A DNA stretch of 64,000 nt from Deltaproteobacteria bacterium (GCA_017302795.1 JAFLCB010000002.1:1-64000); one strand, 5' to 3'; shown: positions 42,592 to 51,568, counted from the stretch's first letter. Notes: generated by a model from the sequence alone, not told the origin. Numbers and translations: made by a program.

Positions 42592-44439
42592 TTAGCCGTG
42601 TAGGCTTTCAACGCGAACGATTCCTGATTTGTCCAGCACAACTCGGTGAGTGGCGATTTCTGTTTTGTCCGGCGCGGGAAGTTTGGTTTTGATTCCCATC
42701 AGCGCTAAGACAGCGTGCTTCCAAACTCTCAGTTTCGAAGGCTTCGCGAACGGTCCAGTCAGCAGCGTTGTTCTGGTCACCATATGAAAATGATAAACCC
42801 GGTGTGACCTCGAGAATACAATGCGTCCGTCGGCCTCCAAGTCGGTTAAATCCTTAAACGGATCGTCCATAAATTTTAGATGGCGATCTAAATTCAGCCG
42901 AACGTTTTCATGAAGCGAACGAGTTTGATCTTGAGAATCGAAACCTGGATCGAGAAAAAACACACGGCGCAAATACAAGACGTCCTCGGGAAGTCGAAGG
43001 CTGCGGTCGATGACAGATTCTGCGTGCCGAGCCTCGTTTACCGCTGGTTCTACGGCTTTCGATTGTTGAATTTGAAGCCACTCGCGACTGATTCCAAATC
43101 GCTTTTGATTTGCGACTAGAACTGTTTCGAAATCTGGAATAAGCACCATGGCTTTTTCCTGAAGCTTTACGCGCGCCCAGTCCTTCATGCGATCTCGAAG
43201 TACATAAAGTATGACACCCAGGCCGACGACGAGCAGACCCTGTGAGGCAAGAGTCGCCACATTTTTTCTGCCGAACTGCTCTATAAAGGCGGCTGTGATG
43301 GCCGCGATCGCTGTTCCTATAAGTGCTGTCGATTCGTTTACTCGCTTGGCCGCCTGAGTTTTTGCGACATCAACAAAAGTCTTACTTTGAAAAAACTTTT
43401 TTAGCTGACTTAAACGTATTAAGTGTTGCTCGCGCTCGAGGTCAGTTTCTGTGTCGAACGACCAGCAGCGGTTTTTCCGGTAGAGTGCTTCATCTTCCTG
43501 CAGAGCTTGAAGGGTTTGTCGGGCCCGCCTTCGAGCCGATTCGCAACCTGCATCTCCATCGATCGTCGAGCCGGAAGAAGAATCATTGAAAGCGGCAGGC
43601 CCCGTGGGCTCCGTCCGTTCGGTCACATGAGAGGCTTCGTATTGATTGAATTCTTTTGCGACAGCCCCCAGATATTGCACGTAGAGTTGGCTGGCGTACT
43701 CGTCCAACAGACCGTTCAGTTGCCGTCCCTCTTCGGTACGAACTCTCATCGATTCGCGCAACGCTTCTACTTTCCGTCGTACTCCTTGAAGATTTTTGTC
43801 GAACTGGTCGAAGCCAATCGAGCGACTGGCGGAATTCGCGAGCAAGCTTTGTGACAAAAAGAACTGTCGGCCGTGTTCGCTAGAAAATCGCTTAAGTCGC
43901 TCGGCAACAATTGCGGCAAGATCTTTCGATGCTTCGAGAATTCCATCCCGAAGGTCTGAAGTGATTTCTTGGCCCATTGCTTTATTGGCGATCGTTTCAA
44001 GTTCGTATCTAGAATTGGCGCGTTTCAGCTCTGCCAAGGCGATATTGAAATTCTCGTCCTCATATCCGACCTGTGTTGGCATCGAAAGACGAAGCCGGGT
44101 CCGAAAGTCTTTAGCGAGTTCGGGTTTGCCGACTAGGCCGATTTCAAAACTTTTCGGGAAATACAGAAATACTTCGGTGGTTATCTTTTGCGGAATCCGC
44201 GCGAACTCGATCACCGATTTGATTTCTAAGTTGTGATGATCGTGCCTCGAGATCTGCATGATAGCTTTGGTGACGTGCTGTTCGGCGTTCAACGACTTCT
44301 GCGGTCGAAGTTTCGCCGGAAGTACGAAACTGACGGAATTCGCGACGACCGATACGACCGATGCCGAGACCGAAGAGGCGACGGTAGTGAGGGACTTCGG
44401 GGTTGGTGCCTGACCTTTAGCAGGAGGTCTCGATCGCAT
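42592..44439 (-). CDS. Large membrane-anchored protein of unknown function
   Basis: This encodes 615 residues with no signal peptide. The first ~360 residues are soluble and helical (ELKRANSRYELETIANKAMG, KNLQGVRRKVEALRESMRV). Two hydrophobic helices lie near residues 373-415 (TALIGTAIAAITAAFIEQFG; VATLASQGLLVVGLGVILYVL). A further ~200 soluble residues follow. An acidic Ser/Gly linker near 290-300 (AAFNDSSSGSTIDGD) contains a Cys. I recognise no domain. The gene stands alone, divergent from mtgA with an inverted repeat between them. It looks like a cytoplasmic signalling or structural membrane protein, by layout only. Confidence 0.7.
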   Translation of the reverse strand: MRSRPPAKGQAPTPKSLTTVASSVSASVVSVVANSVSFVLPAKLRPQKSLNAEQHVTKAIMQISRHDHHNLEIKSVIEFARIPQKITTEVFLYFPKSFEIGLVGKPELAKDFRTRLRLSMPTQVGYEDENFNIALAELKRANSRYELETIANKAMGQEITSDLRDGILEASKDLAAIVAERLKRFSSEHGRQFFLSQSLLANSASRSIGFDQFDKNLQGVRRKVEALRESMRVRTEEGRQLNGLLDEYASQLYVQYLGAVAKEFNQYEASHVTERTEPTGPAAFNDSSSGSTIDGDAGCESARRRARQTLQALQEDEALYRKNRCWSFDTETDLEREQHLIRLSQLKKFFQSKTFVDVAKTQAAKRVNESTALIGTAIAAITAAFIEQFGRKNVATLASQGLLVVGLGVILYVLRDRMKDWARVKLQEKAMVLIPDFETVLVANQKRFGISREWLQIQQSKAVEPAVNEARHAESVIDRSLRLPEDVLYLRRVFFLDPGFDSQDQTRSLHENVRLNLDRHLKFMDDPFKDLTDLEADGRIVFSRSHRVYHFHMVTRTTLLTGPFAKPSKLRVWKHAVLALMGIKTKLPAPDKTEIATHRVVLDKSGIVRVESLHG

Positions 44440-44470
44440 CGTTTGAATAAACTCCGTTCAGATAGTTACG

Positions 44471-44487
44471 TCTGACGTCAAGTCAGA
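44471..44487. promoter_or_regulatory. Inverted repeat in the mtgA divergent promoter region
   Basis: TCTGAC (44471-44476) and GTCAGA (44482-44487) form a 6-bp inverted repeat with a 5-nt spacer, overlapping the 8-bp palindrome TGACGTCA (44473-44480). It sits 131 bp before mtgA and 32 bp before the divergent 615-residue protein gene. It is probably an operator. Confidence 0.4.
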
Positions 44488-44617
44488 ATTATGTTAGGGT
44501 AAGATTGATTCTAGCGCCTTCCAAGTTAAATCTTTTTCTATGTGTAAAAGCTGCCTAACGTGGAAGAGACTCCAGGCCTAGATTGCCGGCTAGCGTAAAA
44601 GTGCTCGCTGAAGGAAA

Positions 44618-45409
44618 GTGGCGAAGGTGTTTGTGCGAGACCATGCTCAAGAAAATTTTGCCGCTCGTATCAGTTTGAGCCAAAGGAAGATCCCCACGCG
44701 TGGGGCGGTGGGTAGAACGATGGTGCTTGTGAGATCGGCTATTGCCATCGCGAGCTGGGTTGCGATTGCGTCGGTACTCTTGGTCGCAGTTTTCACATGG
44801 CTTCCCGTGCCCGCTACGCCGCTCGCGGGAATCCGTGCTGTGCAATCCGCTGTCAATGGACAGCCAGTTAAATTTCAAAAATCCTGGGTGTCGATCGATG
44901 AGATGTCGCCGGTGCTCTTGAAGGCGGCGATTGCTTCCGAGGACTTTCGATTCGTCGAGCATAACGGATTTGATTTTCAGGCCATAAAAAAAGCAATCGA
45001 GGCCAACAAGCGTGCGGAGCGGCGCGGGCACGGCCGCCTTCGCGGCGGCAGCACCATATCTCAACAAACTGCTAAAAACGTATTCTTATGGCCAGGGCGC
45101 AATTACCTTCGCAAAGGTTTAGAAGCGTGGCTGACAGTTTGGATCGAGATTTTTTGGTCCAAGCGTAGAATTTTGGAAGTGTATTTAAATGTTATTGAGT
45201 TTGGCGAAGGCGTTTACGGAGTCGAAGCGGCGTCACGGAAGTATTTCAAAAAGCCCGCAGAGAAGCTGAGCGCAAGCGAGGCCGCACTTTTGATTGCGGT
45301 TCTCCCAAATCCGAAACGTTTTAAAGTCGATCGGCCCTCAGGATACGTTCGATATCGCCAGACCGCTATACTCAGGCGACTGTCATATGTTGAGATTCCG
45401 CCTAGCTGA
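44618..45409 (+). CDS. mtgA: Monofunctional peptidoglycan glycosyltransferase MtgA
   Basis: This 263-residue enzyme polymerises lipid II glycan strands at the outer face of the inner membrane. A cytoplasmic N-terminus and one membrane anchor (about 34-60) precede the GT51 domain: ASEDFRFVEHNGFD with the catalytic Glu, RGGSTISQQTAKNVFLW, and LNVIEFGEGVYGVEAASRKYF. It has no transpeptidase domain. I use the GTG at 44618 (GAAGGAAA just upstream); an ATG at 44720 would remove the basic N-terminus. Downstream is the Lys/Ala-rich exported protein. Confidence 0.94.
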   Translation: MAKVFVRDHAQENFAARISLSQRKIPTRGAVGRTMVLVRSAIAIASWVAIASVLLVAVFTWLPVPATPLAGIRAVQSAVNGQPVKFQKSWVSIDEMSPVLLKAAIASEDFRFVEHNGFDFQAIKKAIEANKRAERRGHGRLRGGSTISQQTAKNVFLWPGRNYLRKGLEAWLTVWIEIFWSKRRILEVYLNVIEFGEGVYGVEAASRKYFKKPAEKLSASEAALLIAVLPNPKRFKVDRPSGYVRYRQTAILRRLSYVEIPPS

Positions 45410-45502
45410 AGGTCCGGTGCTCCCGACTGAAGTCTGGGCATCTCATTTGCGCCAACGAAAGCTCCGATAGGTCCATAAGGACCGACATTATTAGGAGTGA
45501 TC

Positions 45503-46315
45503 ATGAGTGAGTCATCGGGTTCGGCGTTAGAGCAGTCAGTTCGTCGAATGTTCGTGAAGTGGCTGCTGTTCTCGACAGCAGTAATTTTAGCTGTCGCACT
45601 AATTTCAGGTGCGCACGCAACTGCGGCTGACGTTTTCATCGATGAGGGCGATGGCGACTTTGATAAGCCCACGCCAGTAGAAACTCCATTGGATACTTCG
45701 GTGCAGTCTCCTGTTTCAAACACAGCGTTGGATCTTGATGCTGACTTTAAAGCGTCACCGGGCGATTCGACGGATGCTTCGACCGTTGTTGATACTGCAA
45801 CGACATTACCTGTTCCGACGGAAGCAGTAGTGACAGAGGCAGTTGAAAAGAATGCTTCGACATCAACGTCTACAGCTGAATCGAAAACAACTGCGACAAC
45901 TGCTGTGCCAAAGCCGATTGCCAAAGCGAAAGCCGAAAAAGCTGTAAAGGCTGTAAAAAAGGCATCCAAGGCCTCGGTGAAGTCGGAGAAAGTCGCGACA
46001 AAAACTGGAAAAGCAAAAGCGCGAAAAAAAGCGGTTGCGGTCGTGAAGTCTAAAAAGAAGACGGTTGCCGTTAAGGCGAAGGCCACGAAGAAGTCGGCCA
46101 AGCGCAAGGTCGCAAGTACGGCAAAGTATGCAGGTGGCCAGTATGTGTCGACGTCGCGCGAATGCGCGATGGAGTCGGCGCCTGGTGCAGGTGATACGAT
46201 AGGTACGACAAAGGCTCAGCGAAAACTTTGGGTCGAAGATGCTGGCGACTCCGGCTACTGGAAAGTCTATAGCAAGTCTGGGCAGGCAGCGTTTTTGTCT
46301 CGAAGTTGTTTCTAG
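45503..46315 (+). CDS. Exported Lys/Ala-rich protein with SH3-like C-terminus
   Basis: This encodes 270 residues. A signal anchor (about 20-38) precedes an acidic Thr/Ser/Asp-rich region (about 42-110), then a strongly basic Lys/Ala region (about 135-215, AKAEKAVKAVKKASKASVKS and similar) like AlgP or histone H1. A ~55-residue C-terminal domain with three Cys follows (ECAMESAPGAG; a conserved WKVYSKSG and terminal RSCF). The basic stretch could bind anionic polymers such as DNA, LPS or teichoic-like glycans; function is unknown. AGGAG (45493-45497) fixes the ATG at 45503. A strong terminator follows. Confidence 0.78.
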   Translation: MSESSGSALEQSVRRMFVKWLLFSTAVILAVALISGAHATAADVFIDEGDGDFDKPTPVETPLDTSVQSPVSNTALDLDADFKASPGDSTDASTVVDTATTLPVPTEAVVTEAVEKNASTSTSTAESKTTATTAVPKPIAKAKAEKAVKAVKKASKASVKSEKVATKTGKAKARKKAVAVVKSKKKTVAVKAKATKKSAKRKVASTAKYAGGQYVSTSRECAMESAPGAGDTIGTTKAQRKLWVEDAGDSGYWKVYSKSGQAAFLSRSCF

Positions 46316-46341
46316 ATTTCGAAAGTTCGCTACTTGTATGA

Positions 46342-46372
46342 AAAAGCCCCGTTGGAAAACGGGGCTTTTAAT
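46342..46372. terminator. Strong bidirectional terminator
   Basis: A perfect 12-bp stem (AAAAGCCCCGTT 46342-46353; AACGGGGCTTTT 46358-46369) with a GGAA tetraloop has T-runs on both strands. It ends the Lys/Ala-rich gene and the convergent fadE. Confidence 0.92.
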
Positions 46373-46437
46373 TTTCAGCTTTCACTTCTGAGCGGCCCTG
46401 CTTTCGGCTAAGGGGCGATCGGCATCTATTTAGACTG

Positions 46438-48957
46438 CTACTTGATCGCGCTAGCGTGAACGGCGCCGCCACCATTTGCTTTCGCAATGCGCGCAGTGCC
46501 TTTTGACTTGTGACCGACATATTCCTCTTGCGAGAAGGAGTCGACCTGGATGGCCTCTGTTCTTAGCTCATCGGCGCGAAGTACATCTTGGTATTCTTCT
46601 TTCGTGATCAAGCCTTTTGCGAGGGCTGATTCTGTCAGTGCGCGACCTTTTGCCTTTGGAATCTGGCGATCGCGAACGGCCTTCCTCATTTTCTTTTCTG
46701 TCGCCTCTGCACGCTTTACCACTTTGAAAGCCTCTTCCAGTTTACCCAACTGTTCGATAGTGTTCTTAGGAACGAAGATGCCCTCAGTATGGCGAATGCG
46801 CTGGTCTGTGTCCGCTAAGATCAGCGACGCAATCTTGTGGACATGGCGATCGTCAGCTTCTCCGGCAAACGCGTTCACGTTCGACCACACTCGAATGACA
46901 TACTTAAAGAACCACGAAAGGCCTGGAACTTGAAGGTTCGCGAAAATCCCGTCGAAGGACTTTTGAATCTCGTAGAGGCCGTGATTCATCGAGTAGTGAA
47001 CGAAGGGGAGGTCTTCTTTTCTGCGGCCTTCCGCTTCGAAACGGCGAAGAACGGATGTGCAAATGTACATCCACGACAGAATGTCGGCAAAGCGACCTGT
47101 GATCATTTGTCGCGCTTTCAGCGTGCCTCCCAGTGACCCCATTGCGATATCTGCCATGATGGCGAAAGTGGCCGACGCCCACGACAATTTGCGGTAGTAT
47201 CGTGCGGTCGATCCGCCCACGGGGCTGAATGCTAACAGTCCGCGTGTCCACGAGAGGACGAAGGCGCGGAAAAGATTTTTTGTGACATGGCCAATGTGTC
47301 CCCAGAAAGCTGCATCAAACGCGACCAAGTCGCCACGGCCAATCGCATCGACTTCCTTGTAAGCGAAGGGATGGGCGCGCATCGCGCCTTGGCCGAAGAT
47401 GATCAAAGTACGAGTCATGATGTTCGCGCCCTCGACGGTGATTCCGATCGGAGTTGCGATGTAAAGATGGCCGAGAAGGTTTTTGGGCCCAAGAGAAATT
47501 CCCGCACCGCCAATGACATCCATCCCATCATTAATGACTTTGCGACCGATCTCTGTCGCATTGTACTTTGCCATCGCCGTTGTAACCGCTGGTTTGATAC
47601 CTTTATCAAGTGCACCAAGCGTGTACTTTCGCATCGCCTCGAGGAGGTAATTGAAGCCTGCAATTCGTGCGATCGGCTCCTCTACGCCCTCCATCATTCC
47701 AATTGGCATTCCGAACTGTTTGCGAATCGAAGCGTGGGCACTGATCACTCGGGTGATGAGTGCGGTACCGCCAGCGGATTGTGCTGGTAGCGAAACTCCT
47801 CGTCCAGCGGCAAGACACTCCATCAACATCAGCCAACCGCGGCCGGCGCCCTCTAGGCCACCGACAATCGTGTCGACCGACACGACGACATCTTTTCCTT
47901 GTGTCGGACAATTATAGAACGGAGTTCCAAGCGGGTCGTGGCGTTGGCCAACGATAACGCCAGGAGTTTTTGTCGGGATCAGAGCGCAGGTAATTCCGAG
48001 ATCTTCACCTTTCCCAAGAAGGTTCTGCGGATCGCGCAAGCGAAACGCAAGACCAAGGATCGTCGAGATCGCAGCGAGAGTGATCCAGCGTTTATTCCAA
48101 TTGAGCTTCATGTAGAGCTTGCCGTCTTCGCCTTTGAACAGTGTTCCCTCGGAAGTGATCGAGCCCGCGTCGGAGCCTGCCGTCGGTTCGGTCAATGCAA
48201 AGCAGGGAATTTCTTCTCCGGTCGCGAGACGAGGGAGCATGCGCTTTTTCTGTTCGTCTGTTCCATAGTGAATAAGAAGTTCGGCGGGTCCAAGAGAGTT
48301 TGGAACCATAACGCTGATACAAGCAGGGATCGACCGACTGGAAAGCTTTTTGATTACTTCCGAGTGTGCGAGGGCTGAAAATCCAAGTCCGCCGTATTCT
48401 TTTGGAATGATCATTCCAAGGAAGCGTTCTTTTTTGATAATCTCCCATGCCGCCGGCGAAATATCTCGTTCTTCCCAAACTTCCCAATCATCAATCGCTT
48501 CACACAGTCGATCGACGGGACCATTGAGAAACGCCTGTTCTTCAGGAGTCATGTTTGGGTAGGGTTCGGCCATGAGTTTTTTGAAGTCGGGGCTACCGCT
48601 AAAAAGCTCGCCCTCTGCGCCCACCGTGCCGGCCTCAAGCGCAATTCGCTCGGTGTCAGAAATTGTGGGCATGATTCCTTTTAGTACTTTCATGACAAGT
48701 CCCGAGACGAGTACTCGACGGATCGCCGGAACGTTGAAAATCACCAGCAGCAATGCGCCGATAGCCAGCAGAATTGGTGGAGCACCGAAACCCACAAGGA
48801 CGGCTGCGATCGCAATCGTCCAAATGAAGAACGGAGCTCCGACATATCCGAGTACGACAGCGAGTAGCGCGGTAGCCGCGACCCAAATTCCTGTCGAGAG
48901 TCCTGCGAGGCCTGCGCCTGACGCTGACTCTAGAAACATTCCATGTAATGAATCCAC
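46438..48957 (-). CDS. fadE: Acyl-CoA dehydrogenase FadE
   Basis: This 839-residue enzyme is the long FadE type of acyl-CoA dehydrogenase, catalysing the first step of beta-oxidation. Two or three hydrophobic helices at the N-terminus (about 15-85) are followed by the ACAD fold: FLGMIIPKEYGGLGFSALA, CFALTEPTAGSDAGS, and the ~200-residue C-terminal extension (DUF1974) with IQVDSFSQEEYV near the end. I chose GTG at 48957 because AGGGGG lies 7 nt upstream; a GTG at 48978 would overlap the TetR gene. It is probably repressed by the adjacent TetR regulator, whose stop lies 18 bp upstream of the start. Confidence 0.95.
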   Translation of the reverse strand: MDSLHGMFLESASGAGLAGLSTGIWVAATALLAVVLGYVGAPFFIWTIAIAAVLVGFGAPPILLAIGALLLVIFNVPAIRRVLVSGLVMKVLKGIMPTISDTERIALEAGTVGAEGELFSGSPDFKKLMAEPYPNMTPEEQAFLNGPVDRLCEAIDDWEVWEERDISPAAWEIIKKERFLGMIIPKEYGGLGFSALAHSEVIKKLSSRSIPACISVMVPNSLGPAELLIHYGTDEQKKRMLPRLATGEEIPCFALTEPTAGSDAGSITSEGTLFKGEDGKLYMKLNWNKRWITLAAISTILGLAFRLRDPQNLLGKGEDLGITCALIPTKTPGVIVGQRHDPLGTPFYNCPTQGKDVVVSVDTIVGGLEGAGRGWLMLMECLAAGRGVSLPAQSAGGTALITRVISAHASIRKQFGMPIGMMEGVEEPIARIAGFNYLLEAMRKYTLGALDKGIKPAVTTAMAKYNATEIGRKVINDGMDVIGGAGISLGPKNLLGHLYIATPIGITVEGANIMTRTLIIFGQGAMRAHPFAYKEVDAIGRGDLVAFDAAFWGHIGHVTKNLFRAFVLSWTRGLLAFSPVGGSTARYYRKLSWASATFAIMADIAMGSLGGTLKARQMITGRFADILSWMYICTSVLRRFEAEGRRKEDLPFVHYSMNHGLYEIQKSFDGIFANLQVPGLSWFFKYVIRVWSNVNAFAGEADDRHVHKIASLILADTDQRIRHTEGIFVPKNTIEQLGKLEEAFKVVKRAEATEKKMRKAVRDRQIPKAKGRALTESALAKGLITKEEYQDVLRADELRTEAIQVDSFSQEEYVGHKSKGTARIAKANGGGAVHASAIK

Positions 48958-48974
48958 TTCTATCCCCCTGGTGT

Positions 48975-49691
48975 TCACGCCGTCGTTCGGCGCGTTTTTT
49001 TTGTTTTCTTTTTTCTTATAATTCCAGCTTTTGGCTTTCCAGTTGTCGATCTACCTGTCGTGCCTCGAGCAACTTTCAATAGCCCTTTCACTGAACGCAT
49101 CAAATGAAACTCCGCTTTCGGATCGTTCAACATTCTAGAAAAATGGTGGAAGCCAAGGACGAACGAATAAAGCGACCACGCGAATTGCTCGCAATCGAGA
49201 TCCGATCGAAAGTGACCCTCATCAACCGCTATTCTCGCGGATTTCTCGATGTTTGTGATCAAATCTCTTTGTGCTTTTTGAACAAAATCGCGAGCAGGAC
49301 CTGGACGATCATCGAGTTCGAAAGACGCCGAGATCAGAACGCTGCCGCCGGGCAGCTTTGAGTGGCTGCTCTCAAGGGTGCCATTTAAAAAGCCTAGCCA
49401 ATTTTCTACGAGCGCTTGAATTCTAGGTTCGCCGCGAGCTTTTTCGAATGCCGGTTTAAACACTGTCGAAACAAATCGATCAACGGCCGCCTCTAGCACA
49501 GCCAACTCGAGAGCGTCTTTTGTGCGAAAGTGTGCGAACAGCCCGCTTTTCGACATGCCTACAGATTTTGCCAGTTCGCCAATTGTTAGGCCCGAAAGCC
49601 CGTCGCGCGAAGCGACGGCGAGGGCCGCATCGAGAATTTGGAGTCGTGTTTGGCGCCCTTTTGAGGCGGTTGTGCCTTCCGAGTCCTGCAT
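48975..49691 (-). CDS. TetR-family regulator of fadE
   Basis: This 238-residue regulator has a TetR HTH (LTIGELAKSVGMSKSGLFAHF, about 35-55) and a TetR_C_6-like ligand domain with a Lys-rich tail (RKKKTKKTRR). Its position directly upstream of fadE suggests it controls fatty-acid degradation, with acyl-CoA as the likely inducer (inferred). AAGGA precedes the ATG at 49691. An operator-like palindrome overlaps its own promoter (49707-49724), so autoregulation is likely. Confidence 0.9.
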   Translation of the reverse strand: MQDSEGTTASKGRQTRLQILDAALAVASRDGLSGLTIGELAKSVGMSKSGLFAHFRTKDALELAVLEAAVDRFVSTVFKPAFEKARGEPRIQALVENWLGFLNGTLESSHSKLPGGSVLISASFELDDRPGPARDFVQKAQRDLITNIEKSARIAVDEGHFRSDLDCEQFAWSLYSFVLGFHHFSRMLNDPKAEFHLMRSVKGLLKVARGTTGRSTTGKPKAGIIRKKKTKKTRRTTA

Positions 49692-49706
49692 ATCCTTAAA
49701 AATAGC

Positions 49707-49724
49707 ACGACCGTTCGTATTATA
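49707..49724 (-). promoter_or_regulatory. TetR operator and -10 element
   Basis: On the minus strand a TATAAT (49719-49724) lies immediately before the near-perfect palindrome ACGAACGGTCGT (49707-49718; arms ACGA/TCGT with one central mismatch), 16 bp before the TetR start codon. The layout, with the palindrome over the expected transcription start, is typical of autoregulation by a TetR repressor. No clear -35 could be assigned. Confidence 0.6.
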
Positions 49725-49816
49725 ACAAGCCCTGGGAAAGAAGAATTGAGGGGTGTGAGTTCAATTGAGACAGATTGGGTCTTGAAACTTTCTGAAAGCT
49801 GAAGAAAGCTAATCGC

Positions 49817-50281
49817 GTGAATAAAAAGTTTGGTCAAAAAAAGTTTAACGTGTTGTTTTTCCGTCTGGCTATTGCGCTTGTTGCCGTTGTTCCGATTGCT
49901 CCCTTCGGCCCGCTAGTAGCGGACGCGGCAACGGAAGGACGCGAAGCACTGATGCTGGAGGCAAAGGTCGAACAGGGCCGAGAAACCATTTCAGGTAGAG
50001 TGCTTCTTCAGGCGGGTTCGGCCACATGGACCCGCGTCGCTGATCAAGCAGGTGTTGGCCGAAAATCAGGGCTCCGCTTGGAGGCTCGGGCTGTTATGCT
50101 TGAACCGGATGTCGTCGAGATCGAAACTCGTATTTTAGGTTCTTCCGAGCAGAACGCGAAAATGATTGTCCGCTTAGGGGAACTCGCGGAACTGAACGTT
50201 GCGCAAATGGAAGGCGCAGATGCCGGCAAGCATCGCCCACAAACCAATCTTGGTGTGAAAGTGCTGAAGGTCCGTTTCTAA
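49817..50281 (+). CDS. Small exported protein of unknown function
   Basis: This encodes 154 residues with a signal peptide (hydrophobic about 12-30, ending ADAAT). The mature part is about 115 residues without Cys, with alternating hydrophobic residues (EALMLEAKVEQGRETISGRV; SGLRLEARAVMLEPDVVEIE) suggesting a beta-sandwich. I recognise no family. It starts with GTG at 49817, divergent from the TetR gene, and may share the operator region. It converges on the carbonic anhydrase gene. Confidence 0.6.
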   Translation: MNKKFGQKKFNVLFFRLAIALVAVVPIAPFGPLVADAATEGREALMLEAKVEQGRETISGRVLLQAGSATWTRVADQAGVGRKSGLRLEARAVMLEPDVVEIETRILGSSEQNAKMIVRLGELAELNVAQMEGADAGKHRPQTNLGVKVLKVRF

Positions 50282-50307
50282 CTCTTCGCCGTCAGTCTTT
50301 TTCGGGT

Positions 50308-50334
50308 GGCCCAACCTTATCGAATGGTTTGGCC
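50308..50334. repeat. Inverted repeat between convergent genes
   Basis: GGCCCAACC (50308-50316) pairs with GGTTTGGCC (50326-50334) except for one mismatch, with a 9-nt loop. It lies between the convergent exported-protein and carbonic anhydrase genes. No T-run follows on either strand, so termination is uncertain. Confidence 0.4.
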
Positions 50335-50355
50335 GAAGTTCGATTGCTGACAAGT

Positions 50356-51366
50356 TTAGTAGAATTTGACCAGCCCTGAATCCAAGTAATAAAGAGCGGG
50401 CTTAATTTTAAGCTGACCCTTTAAAACGCGATTGCGAATGATTTCGGATCTCTTGGTCAACTCGGACGCAACTCCTTGAGCGTTCGCTGCAGATTCTATT
50501 TCTAAAGCGTGCGAACTCACTGACGAAGGTGAGCGATCAACGCCGCCCGGAATTCGAGGACGAATTTCAGCGATCATTTGATCAAGTGCTGCGCTTCCTG
50601 CTGTCTCATTCAACCCGGTGGTTAATGCGGCCTTCACTGCGCCACAGCTTGTGTGACCCATGACGACGATCAGCTGCGGGCCCAGATGTTCAACTGCATA
50701 TTCAATACTTGCGATCACCGAAGAGTCTAAAGATTCGCCGGCTGTGCGGACGACAAAAATTTCTCCAAGCGCCTGGTCGAAAACGGTCTCGGGTGGAACG
50801 CGCGAGTCGGAGCACGAAAGAACGATTGCATGAGGAGCTTGTCCAGATATGAGTTTTTTTCGATCTGCGGCTTTGCGGCCGTCGTTGCGGACAGCACTGG
50901 AAACAAAGCGTTTATTTCCATGCTCTAGCCATTTTTGCACCAGATCCGGCGCTGGCGATTTCGAAGGAGTACCTGAATGACCGTGATGCTTGGATGGATC
51001 GGACTTATGAGTTTCGTTTTTTTCTGGCTCGTTGGCAGGTTCACGTACGCCCGGAGCTGTTTCGACTTTTATTACTGGTTTCAAAATAGAAGGTCCGCTT
51101 TCGAGATGATCAACCGCCAGCTGCTCATTCGATGTTCCCTGAACAACCAACACATCCGAAGTGTTTGCAGAAGCGGATTCTTCTTTGGTTGTGATGGTTT
51201 TCAACCCCTGTTCCGCGACCTCATTTCGAATTTTTTTTGCGGAGCGATCGTTGGCGCTTGATTCCGCAAGGAAGAGGCCATCCGGTTTTGCCAGTGTCGT
51301 TGCACCCACGGTGCAAGTGGCAAGAATGCTCAAAGCGAATAATGAAAAACAGCGAAATTTTGGCAC
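50356..51366 (-). CDS. Periplasmic beta-carbonic anhydrase
   Basis: This encodes 336 residues. A signal peptide (about 1-27) and a ~110-residue low-complexity linker, partly His-rich (SDPSKHHGHSGT), precede a full beta-class carbonic anhydrase domain with zinc ligands C185 (SCSDSRVPPE), H238 and C241 (GHTSCG) and the D187/R189 dyad. It interconverts CO2 and bicarbonate. Most beta-CAs are cytoplasmic; export of this one would help CO2 or pH handling outside the inner membrane. The linker is unusual. Confidence 0.9.
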   Translation of the reverse strand: MPKFRCFSLFALSILATCTVGATTLAKPDGLFLAESSANDRSAKKIRNEVAEQGLKTITTKEESASANTSDVLVVQGTSNEQLAVDHLESGPSILKPVIKVETAPGVREPANEPEKNETHKSDPSKHHGHSGTPSKSPAPDLVQKWLEHGNKRFVSSAVRNDGRKAADRKKLISGQAPHAIVLSCSDSRVPPETVFDQALGEIFVVRTAGESLDSSVIASIEYAVEHLGPQLIVVMGHTSCGAVKAALTTGLNETAGSAALDQMIAEIRPRIPGGVDRSPSSVSSHALEIESAANAQGVASELTKRSEIIRNRVLKGQLKIKPALYYLDSGLVKFY

Positions 51367-51507
51367 TGTAGAAACCCCACCCGAAATAAATTAACTACCT
51401 TCTCCTTTCGGTAGTGCGGGGGTAGGTCTCAAATAAAATTCTGTCAAAACCACTTCAATTGTGGCGGTTTTTCCAGATCTTCACATAGACAATGCGGGGT
51501 CTAGTCT

Positions 51508-51540
51508 CGAAAAAAATGTGCGCCTCGGTTTGAGACGCAC
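51508..51540 (-). terminator. Rho-independent terminator after the exported hydrolase
   Basis: On the minus strand GTGCGTCTC (51540-51532) pairs with GAGGCGCAC (51526-51518), with one G-U pair, and is followed by a T-run (51516-51510). It ends the large hydrolase gene. Confidence 0.8.
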
Positions 51541-51568
51541 ACGTTGACGCCTACAGAGGCAGCTTGCC

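Noticed and set aside
45214-46107. 297-codon frame opposite the Lys/Ala-rich gene
   Set aside because: Its Phe/Ala/Val-rich product is the mirror of Lys/Ala codons on the other strand; the plus-strand gene has signal peptide, ribosome-binding site and terminator.
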